From Leifsonia sp. Root112D2 (GTDB lineage: Bacteria; Actinomycetota; Actinomycetes; Actinomycetales; Microbacteriaceae), in NCBI RefSeq assembly GCF_001424905.1, contig NZ_LMCU01000001.1, positions 2,163,480 through 2,227,479 on the forward strand: DNA of 64,000 nt, in the 5' to 3' direction. Position numbers and translations under genes: made by a program. Shown here piece by piece: positions 9,439 through 17,343 of the stretch (position 1 is its first letter; every line of letters starts with the position of its first letter). Under the pieces are notes generated by a model. That model saw only the letters and a list, made by a program, of their open reading frames with translations, ran no database searches and was not told where the DNA came from.

Positions 9439-10073
9439 GACTCCACCCCCAATTCTTCCCTCAAACGAATCATGCCGTCCCGCAGCCGCGTCTTGACCGT
9501 GCCGATGGGTACGGCCAACGTCGCAGCGATCTCACTGTGCGAGTATCCGCCGTAATAGGCGAGGCTGACGGCCTGTCGTTGCACGTCACTCAACCGCTGC
9601 ATGGCCTGCTCCACCCTTTCGTGCTCGACGCGTACTTCGACCTGCTCCGCAACCTGGTCGTATTCGGGAGCCAGATCGCGGATACCCACCTTGATGTCAC
9701 GATTGCGCCCCGCCTGCGCCGACCGAATCCGGTCGATCGCTCGTCGGTGCGCCATCGTGAGCGTCCACGTGGATGCTTTTCCTTTATTCGGTTCAAATCG
9801 GGCGGCGGATTGCCAAATCTCGAGAAAGACCTCCTGCGTGACTTCTTCGGCCTGGGCATGGTCTACGAGCAGTCGACGCACCAGGCCGAGAACGCGCGGA
9901 GCAAGGCGATCGTAGAACTCGCCGAAGGCCGCCTGATCTCCCTGGGCGACCCGGCCCAGAAGCTCCTCGGTCGAAACCGCAAAGTCCGCGCCCGTCGGCT
10001 CGTCTCTCTCGGTCTCGGTCGGCACTTCTCCAGCATGACAGGTTCCGTTGCGAGAACACGCCATCACGCCCAC
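9435..10073 (-). CDS. sigK: ECF RNA polymerase sigma factor SigK
   Basis: An up to 212-residue ECF sigma factor. Region 2 (about 40-105: FGEFYDRLAPRVLGLVRRLL, AEEVTQEVFLEIWQ) binds the -10 element; region 4 (about 150-208: YGGYSHSEIAATLAVPIGTV) is the helix-turn-helix for -35. The assignment to SigK rests on the coupled RskA-type anti-sigma factor and on the neighbouring dipZ and FAS1 genes, which are SigK targets in mycobacteria. The GTG at 10073 is uncertain: ATG 10064 or GTG 10025 would remove a non-conserved head. It follows dipZ by six bases, so it is probably made from the dipZ promoter, giving positive autoregulation. Confidence 0.9.
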   Translation of the reverse strand: MGVMACSRNGTCHAGEVPTETERDEPTGADFAVSTEELLGRVAQGDQAAFGEFYDRLAPRVLGLVRRLLVDHAQAEEVTQEVFLEIWQSAARFEPNKGKASTWTLTMAHRRAIDRIRSAQAGRNRDIKVGIRDLAPEYDQVAEQVEVRVEHERVEQAMQRLSDVQRQAVSLAYYGGYSHSEIAATLAVPIGTVKTRLRDGMIRLREELGVES

Positions 10074-10079
10074 GGCTGG

Positions 10080-11789
10080 CTATCCGAACGTGAAGGAATA
10101 CGCCTGGATGCCGGCGCCGAGCGACAGATTCAGGGTGCCGCTCGCGCTCGCATCCGTTTTCAGCAGTCGATACGACTTCGGCGTGCCGCTCACCTTCAGC
10201 GTGTGCTTTGTGCCGTTTGCCGTGTAGCTGAGCGTGCCGGTGCCTCCGAGCACCATGCGCACCTCACGGGCGGTGTAGTTCAGGCGGATGCGCGCGTTGT
10301 CGCCCGCGGAGGTGATCTCCTGGGCCTGCAGCGTGAATGCCCCATCCAGCGCGAAGCTGTTGGCGGCGAGCTTCGAGGGAAAGCTGAACTTCTCGCTACT
10401 GGGCGAGTACTTCTCGGAGCCGGCGAAATTCTGCTGCTTGGTATAGCCGAGGAACGTCTCTGGGGTCGTGCTTCCCGAGACGGGGGTGCTGTCAGCGACC
10501 TCGGTGCTCGGCGGCAGCGTGACATCCGGGTTGGCCTGGGTCAGCAGCTGCCGGATGAGCTTCTCGGTCGAGGCGTAGTCGCCCTCTCCGAACTGCACAT
10601 TGCGCACGACGCCCTTCGCATCGATCAGGTAGTGCGCGGGCCAGTAGCGATTGCGGTAGTTGACCCAGGTCGACAGGTTGTTGTCGATGGCCACAGGGTA
10701 GGTGATGCCGAGGTCCTGTGCTCCCGCCTTCACGTTGTTCACGTTCTTCTCGAAGGCATACTCGGGTGCGTGCACGCCAATCACCTCGAGCCCGGCCTTC
10801 TTGTAGGCGGCGTTCCAGGCGACCACGTGGGGCACCGAGCGCTGGCAATTGATGCACGAGTATGCCCAGAAATCGACAAGGACGACCTTGCCCTTCTCCT
10901 GTGCGAGGTCGATTGGCCTGTTGCCGGGTGTGTTGAACCACTCCTGAATGCCCGTGATGTCGGGTGCGGTACCGCACGACTCGAGCATCGAGGCGTTGTT
11001 CGTGCACTTCGACAGATTCTTGTTCTGGTCGTTCACCAGACCGCCCAGGTTGAGCGCCTTGCTCACCTGATCCGAACTTGAGAACTGATCCTGCAGCGCG
11101 CTTGTGTAGTCGGGCACCAGTCGCTGCAGCAGCTGCGGCAGGTTGAAGGCGAGGCCGACGGCCAGCGCCATCATGAGAATGCCGCCGGTCATCCGGATGC
11201 CCCTCTGGTGCTTTCTGAACGACTTCACCCGTTCGGCCACCCGGCGCCCCGCCAGCGCGAAGATCAGCAACGGAATGGCCGCACCGAGGGCGAAGGTGAC
11301 GGTGAGCACAACAGTCTCCACGCCGATCTTGCCGGTGGAACCCGCCACGGTGATCGCCGCGAGCACCGGCCCTGCGCAGGGCACGTAGACGGCGCCCAGG
11401 GCGATGCCGAGCACGAAGCCGCCCTTGTTCGTTCCCACGTTCTTCTGAGGAATCCAGGAGAACGGCTTCTCCAGAATCGCCTCGAAGCGGGGCACGATCA
11501 GCCCGATGCCTATCAGCACCAGCACCACGATGCCGGCGTAGCGCAGCACGTCCTGCGGCAGATGCAGCAGCGTGAGCAGGAGCGAGCCCAGCAGGGTGAA
11601 GAGGCTGAAGCTCACGATGAGGCCGAGGATCACCTGGTAGGGGCGCCAGCGGGAGACGGGGGCGCCCTGGTCGCGCGCTCCTTCGACGCCTCCCGAGAAG
11701 AAGATCACCGGCAGCACAGGAAGGATGCACGGCGAGATCCCCGTGATCAACCCTCCGAGAAATCCGATGAGAGCAAGGGTGACGTACAT
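10080..11789 (-). CDS. dipZ: DipZ: CcdA-type thiol transporter fused to TlpA-like thioredoxin
   Basis: 569 residues. The N-terminal CcdA domain (about 1-230) has six membrane segments and the cysteine motifs GISPCILPVLP and VPCAGPVLAAI. A thioredoxin-like domain (about 275-425) follows with the redox motif SCINCQRS, and a beta-rich C-terminal domain (about 440-569). The protein carries reducing power from cytoplasm to cell surface for disulfide exchange in exported proteins. GGAGG lies seven bases before ATG 11789. It is the first gene of dipZ-sigK-rskA and divergent from the FAS1 lipoprotein; in Mycobacterium tuberculosis dipZ sits between the FAS1 genes mpt83 and mpt70 and is SigK-controlled. 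Confidence 0.92.
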   Translation of the reverse strand: MYVTLALIGFLGGLITGISPCILPVLPVIFFSGGVEGARDQGAPVSRWRPYQVILGLIVSFSLFTLLGSLLLTLLHLPQDVLRYAGIVVLVLIGIGLIVPRFEAILEKPFSWIPQKNVGTNKGGFVLGIALGAVYVPCAGPVLAAITVAGSTGKIGVETVVLTVTFALGAAIPLLIFALAGRRVAERVKSFRKHQRGIRMTGGILMMALAVGLAFNLPQLLQRLVPDYTSALQDQFSSSDQVSKALNLGGLVNDQNKNLSKCTNNASMLESCGTAPDITGIQEWFNTPGNRPIDLAQEKGKVVLVDFWAYSCINCQRSVPHVVAWNAAYKKAGLEVIGVHAPEYAFEKNVNNVKAGAQDLGITYPVAIDNNLSTWVNYRNRYWPAHYLIDAKGVVRNVQFGEGDYASTEKLIRQLLTQANPDVTLPPSTEVADSTPVSGSTTPETFLGYTKQQNFAGSEKYSPSSEKFSFPSKLAANSFALDGAFTLQAQEITSAGDNARIRLNYTAREVRMVLGGTGTLSYTANGTKHTLKVSGTPKSYRLLKTDASASGTLNLSLGAGIQAYSFTFG

Positions 11790-11821
11790 GGCGGGGCCTC
11801 CAAGGGCTTAGGTGTGCTGAT

Positions 11822-11850
11822 GGTTCGGAGGCGCCACGGCGCGCGGATTG
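11822..11850 (-). promoter_or_regulatory. Candidate SigK promoter for dipZ-sigK-rskA
   Basis: On the minus strand CAATCC (11850-11845) is followed after 17 nt by CGAACC (11827-11822), 33 nt before the dipZ start. It mirrors the plus-strand motif at 11865-11893 and resembles the mycobacterial SigK consensus as I recall it (CCATCC and CGAATA). Confidence 0.6.
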
Positions 11851-11863
11851 ATTCAGCCTGCGT

Positions 11864-11893
11864 CCAATCCGATTCGCCGAGGCCTGACGAATG
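11864..11893 (+). promoter_or_regulatory. Candidate SigK promoter for the FAS1 lipoprotein gene
   Basis: CCAATCC (11864-11870), a 17-nt spacer, then CGAATG (11888-11893). The spacing and both hexamers match the divergent dipZ motif. The predicted leader to ATG 11962 is about 60 nt. Confidence 0.65.
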
Positions 11894-11961
11894 CATCGAT
11901 GAAGGGCGCACAGCAGGTGGGCCGCCTGGTCGATGAGGCCAGGGAATCGAAGGAGAATTTC

Positions 11962-12621
11962 ATGCGAGTCACCAAACGCAATTCACTTGCCGTTCTGGCC
12001 ATTTCCGCCGTTGCGGTCTTCGGCCTCGCGGCCTGTTCATCCGGCAGCAGTGCCGACACCTCCCAGGCGCCGAAGGCCAGTTCGCCCAAGACCAGCCAGG
12101 CGACCACGGCCGACCCCGCAGCCGACCTGGTGGGCCCCGGATGCGCCGCCTACGCCAAGCAGGTGCCGTCGGGCCCCGGTTCGGTCGTGGGCATGTCGAC
12201 CGATCCGGTCGCGGTAGCGGCATCCAACAACCCGCTTTTGACCACGCTCGTCGCGGCGGTCTCGGGCAAGTTGAACCCGAAGGTCAACCTGGTCGACACG
12301 CTCGACGGCAGCCAGTTCACGGTTTTCGCTCCCGTTGACGACGCCTTCGGCAAGATTCCTGCCGCCACGATCGACACGCTGAAGACGCCGGCCGGCGCCG
12401 CGACGCTGTCGAGCATCCTGACCTATCACGTGATCCCCGGTCAGATCTCGCCCGACAAGCTCGACGGCACGCAGACCACCGTCGAAGGCGGCACGGTGAA
12501 GGTCACCGGCAGCGGCGACAACATGATGGTCAACGACGCCAAGGTCATCTGCGGCGGCGTGCACACGGCCAACGCGACGGTCTACCTGATCGACAGCGTG
12601 CTGATGCCCCCGGCCAAGTAA
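11962..12621 (+). CDS. FAS1 (fasciclin) domain surface lipoprotein, MPT70/MPT83-like
   Basis: 219 residues. A lipoprotein signal peptide ends in the lipobox FGLAAC, so Cys near residue 24 should be lipidated and membrane-anchored. A Ser/Thr/Ala linker is followed by one FAS1 domain (about 85-219) with FTVFAPVDDAFGKIP, SILTYHVIPGQI and a terminal VYLIDSVLMPP, all typical of this adhesion-type fold. AGGAGA lies about six bases before ATG 11962. MPT70 and MPT83 of M. tuberculosis are FAS1 proteins controlled by SigK, so the pairing with dipZ-sigK-rskA is diagnostic. Its exact ligand is unknown. Confidence 0.92.
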   Translation: MRVTKRNSLAVLAISAVAVFGLAACSSGSSADTSQAPKASSPKTSQATTADPAADLVGPGCAAYAKQVPSGPGSVVGMSTDPVAVAASNNPLLTTLVAAVSGKLNPKVNLVDTLDGSQFTVFAPVDDAFGKIPAATIDTLKTPAGAATLSSILTYHVIPGQISPDKLDGTQTTVEGGTVKVTGSGDNMMVNDAKVICGGVHTANATVYLIDSVLMPPAK

Positions 12622-12638
12622 TACAGGCGGCAACGCGA

Positions 12639-12670
12639 AAGGCCCGGATTCCTCATGGAATCCGGGCCTT
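12639..12670 (+). terminator. Terminator after the FAS1 gene
   Basis: A 14-bp perfect stem (AAGGCCCGGATTCC / GGAATCCGGGCCTT) with loop TCAT, 17 nt after the stop codon. Confidence 0.85.
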
Positions 12671-12686
12671 CTCACGCTTTAACAAT

Positions 12687-12763
12687 TGGTTGCGGGGGCA
12701 GGATTTGAACCTACGACCTCTGGGTTATGAGCCCAGCGAGCTACCGAACTGCTCCACCCCGCG
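12687..12763 (-). tRNA. Initiator tRNA-fMet (CAU)
   Basis: 77 nt including an encoded CCA. The anticodon loop holds CAT in GGGCTCATAACCC. The 5' base C1 does not pair with A72 and three G-C pairs (GGG/CCC) end the anticodon stem, both marks of the initiator tRNA. The acceptor is CGCGGGG with CCCCGCA. Confidence 0.95.
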
Positions 12764-12945
12764 GCACAAGAATCAACTTTAGCACAGGGCTCGCGACCGT
12801 TCGACCGGGCGGTCGCCGAGGGTGACACTTCGCGCCGAAAGTGAGAGTTCCACCGGCTGATCTCGGCACGAGGGACACTCTCGACGACGTCAGCCGCGAA
12901 CGGGCTCTCTCGTGCATTCGGGCCCTGCACGGCATGATGGAGACC

Positions 12946-13779
12946 ATGGACAACGCCACGAGTGACGTGCAGTCGCCGCCTGAGCTGGGTGTTGCCGTCG
13001 CGCAATTCGCTCCCGGCGCCGATACCGCCGCGAACCTGGAGGCGATGCGGGCTCTTGCGCTGACGGCCGTCGACCGCGGCGCCCGACTCGTCGTCTTTCC
13101 CGAGTACTCCTCGCACTTCACCGAGCCGCTCGGCCCCGATTTCGTGCGGGCCGCCGAGAGCCTCGACGGTCCATTCGTGCGGGCGGTGGGCGCGCTCGCA
13201 AGCGAACTGGGCGTTCACATCGTCGCCGGTCTCATCGAACGGGCGGATGACGCCACTCACGTACACAACACCATCGTCGCGCTCTCGCCGCGCGGCGAAC
13301 TCGTGGCCCGCTATCGCAAGCAGCACCTGTATGACGCGTTCGGGGCATCCGAATCGCGGTGGCTGGCCGCAGGCGATCTCGACGAACCCGAGACCTTCGA
13401 CGTCGGGGGAGTGCGGGTGGGCATGCAGACGTGTTACGACATCCGCTTTCCCGAGGTCACGAGACGCATTGCGGATGCCGGCGCCGAGCTGGTGCTCGTG
13501 CCGGCCGAGTGGGTGCGCGGCCCGCTCAAAGAGGCGCACTGGCGCACCCTGCTCACCGCCCGCGCCCTCGAGAACACGGTGTATGTGGTCGCCGCCGACC
13601 ACGTGCCGCCGACCGGAGTGGGCGCCAGCATGATCATCGACCCGATGGGGGTTGAGTTGGCGACGCTGGGGGAGAAGACCGGCGTCGCTCTCGCGTGGAT
13701 CTCCGCCGAGCGCCTTGCGGCGGTGCGTCGCGTCAATCCGAGCCTGGCCCTACGCCGCTACCGCGTGCTCCCGCGCTGA
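12946..13779 (+). CDS. Carbon-nitrogen hydrolase (nitrilase superfamily amidase)
   Basis: 277 residues with the complete nitrilase-superfamily triad: Glu in VVFPEYSSHF, Lys in RYRKQHLYDAFG, and the nucleophile Cys in MQTCYDIRFPEV. The motif around the lysine and the overall length resemble the Nit1 / deaminated-glutathione amidase branch, which hydrolyses small omega-amides in the cytoplasm; the exact substrate cannot be read from sequence. ATG 12946 is chosen because GGAG precedes it by five bases; an open extension to 12841 lacks a clear site. It is convergent with the aminotransferase gene, with hairpin repeat copy A between them. Confidence 0.85.
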   Translation: MDNATSDVQSPPELGVAVAQFAPGADTAANLEAMRALALTAVDRGARLVVFPEYSSHFTEPLGPDFVRAAESLDGPFVRAVGALASELGVHIVAGLIERADDATHVHNTIVALSPRGELVARYRKQHLYDAFGASESRWLAAGDLDEPETFDVGGVRVGMQTCYDIRFPEVTRRIADAGAELVLVPAEWVRGPLKEAHWRTLLTARALENTVYVVAADHVPPTGVGASMIIDPMGVELATLGEKTGVALAWISAERLAAVRRVNPSLALRRYRVLPR

Positions 13780-13789
13780 GCCTGGCGGT

Positions 13790-13824
13790 GGTTGAGGAGG
13801 TCGCGAAGCGACCGTCTCGAAACC
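13790..13824 (+). repeat. Dispersed hairpin repeat, copy A
   Basis: GGTTGAGGAG, an inner hairpin GGTCGC-GAA-GCGACC, then CGTCTCGAAACC. It lies between convergent genes and may also act as a terminator. A second short motif (CTGAGCCTGCCGAAGCGC, 13832-13849) follows; a relative of it, in reverse orientation, occurs near 30987. Confidence 0.7.
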
Positions 13825-13850
13825 TCGGTTCCTGAGCCTGCCGAAGCGCG

Positions 13851-15071
13851 TTATCGCCCAATCCCCGCCAACTGCGCGGCCGCGCGCTCAAGCACCTCGT
13901 GTCGCTTGCAGAACGCGAACCGCACGAGCGAGGCGTATTGCGCCCGATGGGTCTCGCCCACGAAAGCGGTGATCGGCACGGCCACGACCCCGGCGAGCTC
14001 GGGCAGGCGCCTGCAGAAGTCGACGGCGTCCTCGAAGCCGAGCGGGGCGGCATCCGCCACGATGAAGTAGGTTCCCTGCGGCTGTGACACGGTGAATCCG
14101 GCGGCCGTGAGGCCCGCGTGCAGCAGGTCTCGTTTGGAGCGAAGCTCGTCGGCGATGCCGGTGAACGCGGCGTCCGGAAGGCGCAGGCCCGCTGCCATGG
14201 CCGGCTGAAACGGCGCCCCGTTCACGTAGGTGAGAAACTGCTTGACCGCGAGAATCGCCTGAACCAGCGCGGGCGGCGCGCTCAGCCATCCGATCTTCCA
14301 GCCTGTCGTGCTGAAGGTCTTGCCGCCCGACGAGATCGTCACGGTGCGCTCACGGGCGCCCGGCAGCGTCGCGATGGGGATGTGCGCTTCTCCGAAGGTG
14401 AGGTGCTCGTACACCTCGTCGGTCACGATGATGGCGTCGTGCTCGTGGGCAAGCGCCACGATGAGTTCGAGGGTCTCACGCGGCAGCATCGCCCCGGTGG
14501 GGTTGTGCGGTGTGTTCAGCAGGATGATGCGGGTGCGGTCGGTGACGGCGTGCCGCAGTTCGTCGAGATCGGGCTGAAAGTGCGGCGCGCGCAGCGGCAC
14601 GGTGCGGTGCACGGCATCCGCGAGCGCGATCAGGGCGCCGTACGCGTCGTAGAACGGCTCCAGCGTGACCACCTCGTCGCCGGGTTCGATCAGGGCGAGC
14701 AGCGTGGCCGCGAGTGCTTCTGTCGCGCCGGCGGTGACGAGCACCTCGCGTTCGGGGTCAACGTGCAGGCCATAGAAGCGCTGCTGGTGCTCGGCGATCG
14801 CCTCACGCAGATCGAGCATGCCGCGGCCCGGCGGGTACTGGTTGACGCCCTCGCGAATGGCGGCGATCGCTGCCTCGAGAACCTCGGGCGGGCCATCCTG
14901 ATCGGGAAATCCCTGGCCCAGATTGATGGCGCCGGTGCGCGTGGCGAGGGCGCTCATCTCGGCGAAGATCGTGGCGGCGACCGTGCCGTCGGCGTCGAGC
15001 AGCCCGGCGCCGCGCGCGGCGCGCTGCCATGCTCCGGTGACGGCCACGGCACTCCCTTGTTCTGTATCCAT
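13851..15071 (-). CDS. Class I/II PLP aminotransferase (DapC-like)
   Basis: 406 residues, fold-type I. The PLP lysine lies in SSGGKTFSTTGWKIGW (about residue 250); other marks are NLGQGFPD at the N-terminus, LLNTPHNPTGAM with the conserved Asn, TDEVYEHL with the Asp, and a late VRFAF arginine. Sequence type matches mycobacterial DapC (N-succinyldiaminopimelate aminotransferase) and the related YbdL methionine/kynurenine aminotransferases, so either lysine/peptidoglycan precursor or amino-acid transamination is possible. ATG 15071 sits 9 nt after a TAGTTT box, which fits a nearly leaderless start; GTG 15047, with GGGAG four bases upstream, is the alternative. Confidence 0.8.
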   Translation of the reverse strand: MDTEQGSAVAVTGAWQRAARGAGLLDADGTVAATIFAEMSALATRTGAINLGQGFPDQDGPPEVLEAAIAAIREGVNQYPPGRGMLDLREAIAEHQQRFYGLHVDPEREVLVTAGATEALAATLLALIEPGDEVVTLEPFYDAYGALIALADAVHRTVPLRAPHFQPDLDELRHAVTDRTRIILLNTPHNPTGAMLPRETLELIVALAHEHDAIIVTDEVYEHLTFGEAHIPIATLPGARERTVTISSGGKTFSTTGWKIGWLSAPPALVQAILAVKQFLTYVNGAPFQPAMAAGLRLPDAAFTGIADELRSKRDLLHAGLTAAGFTVSQPQGTYFIVADAAPLGFEDAVDFCRRLPELAGVVAVPITAFVGETHRAQYASLVRFAFCKRHEVLERAAAQLAGIGR

Positions 15072-15168
15072 CCTGCGACCAAACTACGTCATCTCCTGCA
15101 CAGCGGATGCGCGGGCGGCGTTCTCCACAGATCCGCCGCTTCCCGGTCGTGCCCGGTACGACGGCTCG

Positions 15169-15174
15169 TAACGT
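15169..15174 (+). promoter_or_regulatory. -10 box TAACGT, leaderless
   Basis: TAACGT ends six bases before ATG 15181, the geometry of a leaderless actinobacterial transcript. The paralogous gene at 15821 has the same TAACGT-N6-ATG. Confidence 0.6.
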
Positions 15175-15180
15175 GGCCGC

Positions 15181-15747
15181 ATGCTCACGACCCCAACGCG
15201 AACGCTCGTCGCTTGTCTGCTCGCCTTTCTCGTCTCCACGAGCCTCGTTGGATGCGGCGTGCTCACGGCCCTGCGGCCGACCGCCTCGGTGGCCCCGCTG
15301 CGTCATTTCGAGTCCGATCAGAAGGCGCAGGAAGCCGCCATGGAGTTGCTGCCGAAGTACTACGCGGCCCTCGATGCGGTGACCATGGATGGTGGCATGC
15401 GCCCCGATCGCGTGTATCCCTATGTGACTCCGAACTATCGTTCGAATCTGAACCTGGCTTTCGAGAAAATGCGCAATGACCATCTGAAGACCACGGGCCT
15501 TACCGCCATCACCCGCAATCTCCTGATCGACTATGCGGAAAAGAATGCAGGCGAGGCATTCGTCGTCGTTCGGCTCTGTCTCGATCTGTCGCACACGCGC
15601 GTGCTCGGTGCGGCGGATGACGACGAGACGCCGGCCACCCGCCTGGACCACACGGCGTACGACGTCTCGCTCACGACAAGCGACGGCGACGCAAATCGGC
15701 TCTACGTCGCGTCGACCCGCGCGCGCAGAGACCTTGGGCCATGTTGA
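15181..15747 (+). CDS. Lipoprotein of unknown function (first of two tandem paralogues)
   Basis: 188 residues with a lipoprotein signal peptide ending in LVGCG (Cys at about residue 22). The mature part has KYYAALDAVTMDGGMRPDRV and a central VVVRLCLDLSH. The next lipoprotein aligns with it along its length: YAAYLKMSDTIAHDGGAHPERI and TFYVCDDVSKVDVL occupy the same places. I do not recognise a named family. The start is fixed by the leaderless promoter. Its GC content is like the chromosome, unlike the 3' part of the paralogue. Confidence 0.8.
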   Translation: MLTTPTRTLVACLLAFLVSTSLVGCGVLTALRPTASVAPLRHFESDQKAQEAAMELLPKYYAALDAVTMDGGMRPDRVYPYVTPNYRSNLNLAFEKMRNDHLKTTGLTAITRNLLIDYAEKNAGEAFVVVRLCLDLSHTRVLGAADDDETPATRLDHTAYDVSLTTSDGDANRLYVASTRARRDLGPC

Positions 15748-15808
15748 CCCGCGGACGCGTTTGCGAGCGCGCTGTGGATAACTCCTGCGCCGAATGGTGC
15801 GGTTGCCC

Positions 15809-15814
15809 TAACGT
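15809..15814 (+). promoter_or_regulatory. -10 box TAACGT, leaderless
   Basis: TAACGT lies six bases before ATG 15821, copying the spacing at the paralogue 640 bp upstream. It decides the start against ATG 15815, which abuts the box. Confidence 0.6.
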
Positions 15815-15820
15815 ATGGGG

Positions 15821-16372
15821 ATGCGCACAGTGACTCGGTGGAAGCCCGCTGCCCTGGGCGTGACGGCTCTGCTCGCGCTGGCGATGCTGAGCGGATGCGT
15901 GCCGGCCGCGACCCACACCTCCACTCCGACTCCCGAGGCCACCCCGCTCTTCGCCACAGACGATGAGGCGCTCGCGGCCGCCACCAAGGCATACGCCGCC
16001 TACCTGAAGATGTCCGACACGATAGCGCACGACGGCGGAGCCCACCCCGAGCGCATCAAGGCAGTTGCAATGGCCGCTGCATTATCTGAATCGTTGAAAG
16101 GCTTCGCCGAATATAGAGACGCGAAAGCACACAGCCAAGGACTGAGAAGCTTTGACAGCCTCCAACTTCAGTCGATTCAGTCTGAAGCGGTCACGTTCTA
16201 CGTTTGTGACGACGTATCGAAAGTCGATGTCTTGGACGACTCTGGGGCTTCGCTCGTGTCGCCAAGTAGAAACCCACGTACGCCGTTTTTGGTCACCGCT
16301 TCCTCAAAATCTGCTAGTTCGTTGTTGATTTCGTCCCGTGCAGTATGGGAAGGAAAAAATCTATGCGGTTAA
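15821..16372 (+). CDS. Lipoprotein of unknown function (second tandem paralogue)
   Basis: 183 residues, signal peptide with lipobox AMLSGC (Cys near residue 26), then a Thr/Pro/Ser stretch. It shares the DGG(A/M)xPxR region and a central Cys with the preceding lipoprotein. The first 75 codons are GC-rich, but from about base 16070 the composition drops to roughly half GC with many TTG, GAA and AAA codons. The gene overlaps the next start by ten bases, so the two are coupled. Function unknown; surface-exposed by the lipobox. Confidence 0.8.
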   Translation: MRTVTRWKPAALGVTALLALAMLSGCVPAATHTSTPTPEATPLFATDDEALAAATKAYAAYLKMSDTIAHDGGAHPERIKAVAMAAALSESLKGFAEYRDAKAHSQGLRSFDSLQLQSIQSEAVTFYVCDDVSKVDVLDDSGASLVSPSRNPRTPFLVTASSKSASSLLISSRAVWEGKNLCG

Positions 16373-17211
16373 GGGAAGTGACGCTCAGAATTGGATTTGG
16401 CCTGCTCGGTCTTTCAATTGGTTTCTCTGCTTTGACCCCGGCGTTTGCAGCAGCACCTTGTTCAGATCTCTCTCAAGCTACAGGCGGCTGCCCGATTGCC
16501 GGCGCATCTACCAATGGTAGAAGCGTTGACGTTCGGGCCGAGCGTCCCGCGACGGACAGCAGCGCACCGAAGAGGACGGCGTCCGACTCGGCTGACGACT
16601 CGAGCTCGAACGACGCCGTCTTGCCCGGCGGCGTCGTGGAGCCGGAGGACGGCTCCGTCATGCCCCCGATCATCCGTGACCCGATCAGCGCCTGGTGTGT
16701 GCCGAAGAGCCCGTGCGATCCGGCGTTCTCGGTTTCGGCTAGTGACCTCGTCAGCTTCGCCCCCGCCACCCCGACCATCTCGATGGAGCCCAACGGCTGG
16801 GGAGTCGTCGGGCTTCCGACCAATTTCGTAGCGCGAGCGGTCGGTGACATGCAGAGTGGCATGTTGCTCGGCTACCAGGCGAGCGTGCGCTTCACAGCGC
16901 TGAGCTACACCTGGAACTACGGTGATGGCGGCTCCCGCACGACCAGCGCCTCCGGCGCCACCTGGCGTGCCCTCGGAGTACCGGAGTTCTCGGCCACCGA
17001 CACGAGTCATGTTTTCACCAGGAGCGGCGTCTATCCCGTTCGGCTCACCGTAAACTATGGCGCCGAATATCGTTACGCCGGGCAAGGCTGGCGACAGGTC
17101 ATCGGCACGGTGGCGGCCTCATCCGGTGTTCTTGATGTCGTTGTGGGAGAGGCCAAGACCGTGCTCGTGAACCACGATTGTGCGGCGAATCCGCACGGTC
17201 CCGGCTGCTGA
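16363..17211 (+). CDS. Secreted PKD-like domain protein
   Basis: 282 residues with a Sec signal peptide (about 1-30, cut after PAFA). A Ser/Asp/Pro-rich disordered region follows (about 55-100), then a beta-rich domain with YTWNYGDGGSRTT and TSHVFTRSGVYPVRLTVNYG, the classic PKD signature that supports extracellular protein or carbohydrate contacts. Paired Cys residues occur in WCVPKSPCDP and near the C-terminus. GGAAGG lies nine bases before ATG 16363; the upstream ATG 16345 has no site. The low-GC patch of the preceding gene continues through about 45 codons here and then ends. Probably cell-envelope associated together with the lipoproteins. Confidence 0.75.
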   Translation: MRLREVTLRIGFGLLGLSIGFSALTPAFAAAPCSDLSQATGGCPIAGASTNGRSVDVRAERPATDSSAPKRTASDSADDSSSNDAVLPGGVVEPEDGSVMPPIIRDPISAWCVPKSPCDPAFSVSASDLVSFAPATPTISMEPNGWGVVGLPTNFVARAVGDMQSGMLLGYQASVRFTALSYTWNYGDGGSRTTSASGATWRALGVPEFSATDTSHVFTRSGVYPVRLTVNYGAEYRYAGQGWRQVIGTVAASSGVLDVVVGEAKTVLVNHDCAANPHGPGC

Positions 17212-17343
17212 ACGACCGCAGACGCACACGGGCGCTCGGCCGATAACGAACCTCATTGCAAGCCGGTGGGTTGCTCACAGCACGCACAAATAGAATGTTC
17301 AGCTTCGAGGCGGATGCTTTGAGTGCTTGGAAGGAGCATCACG

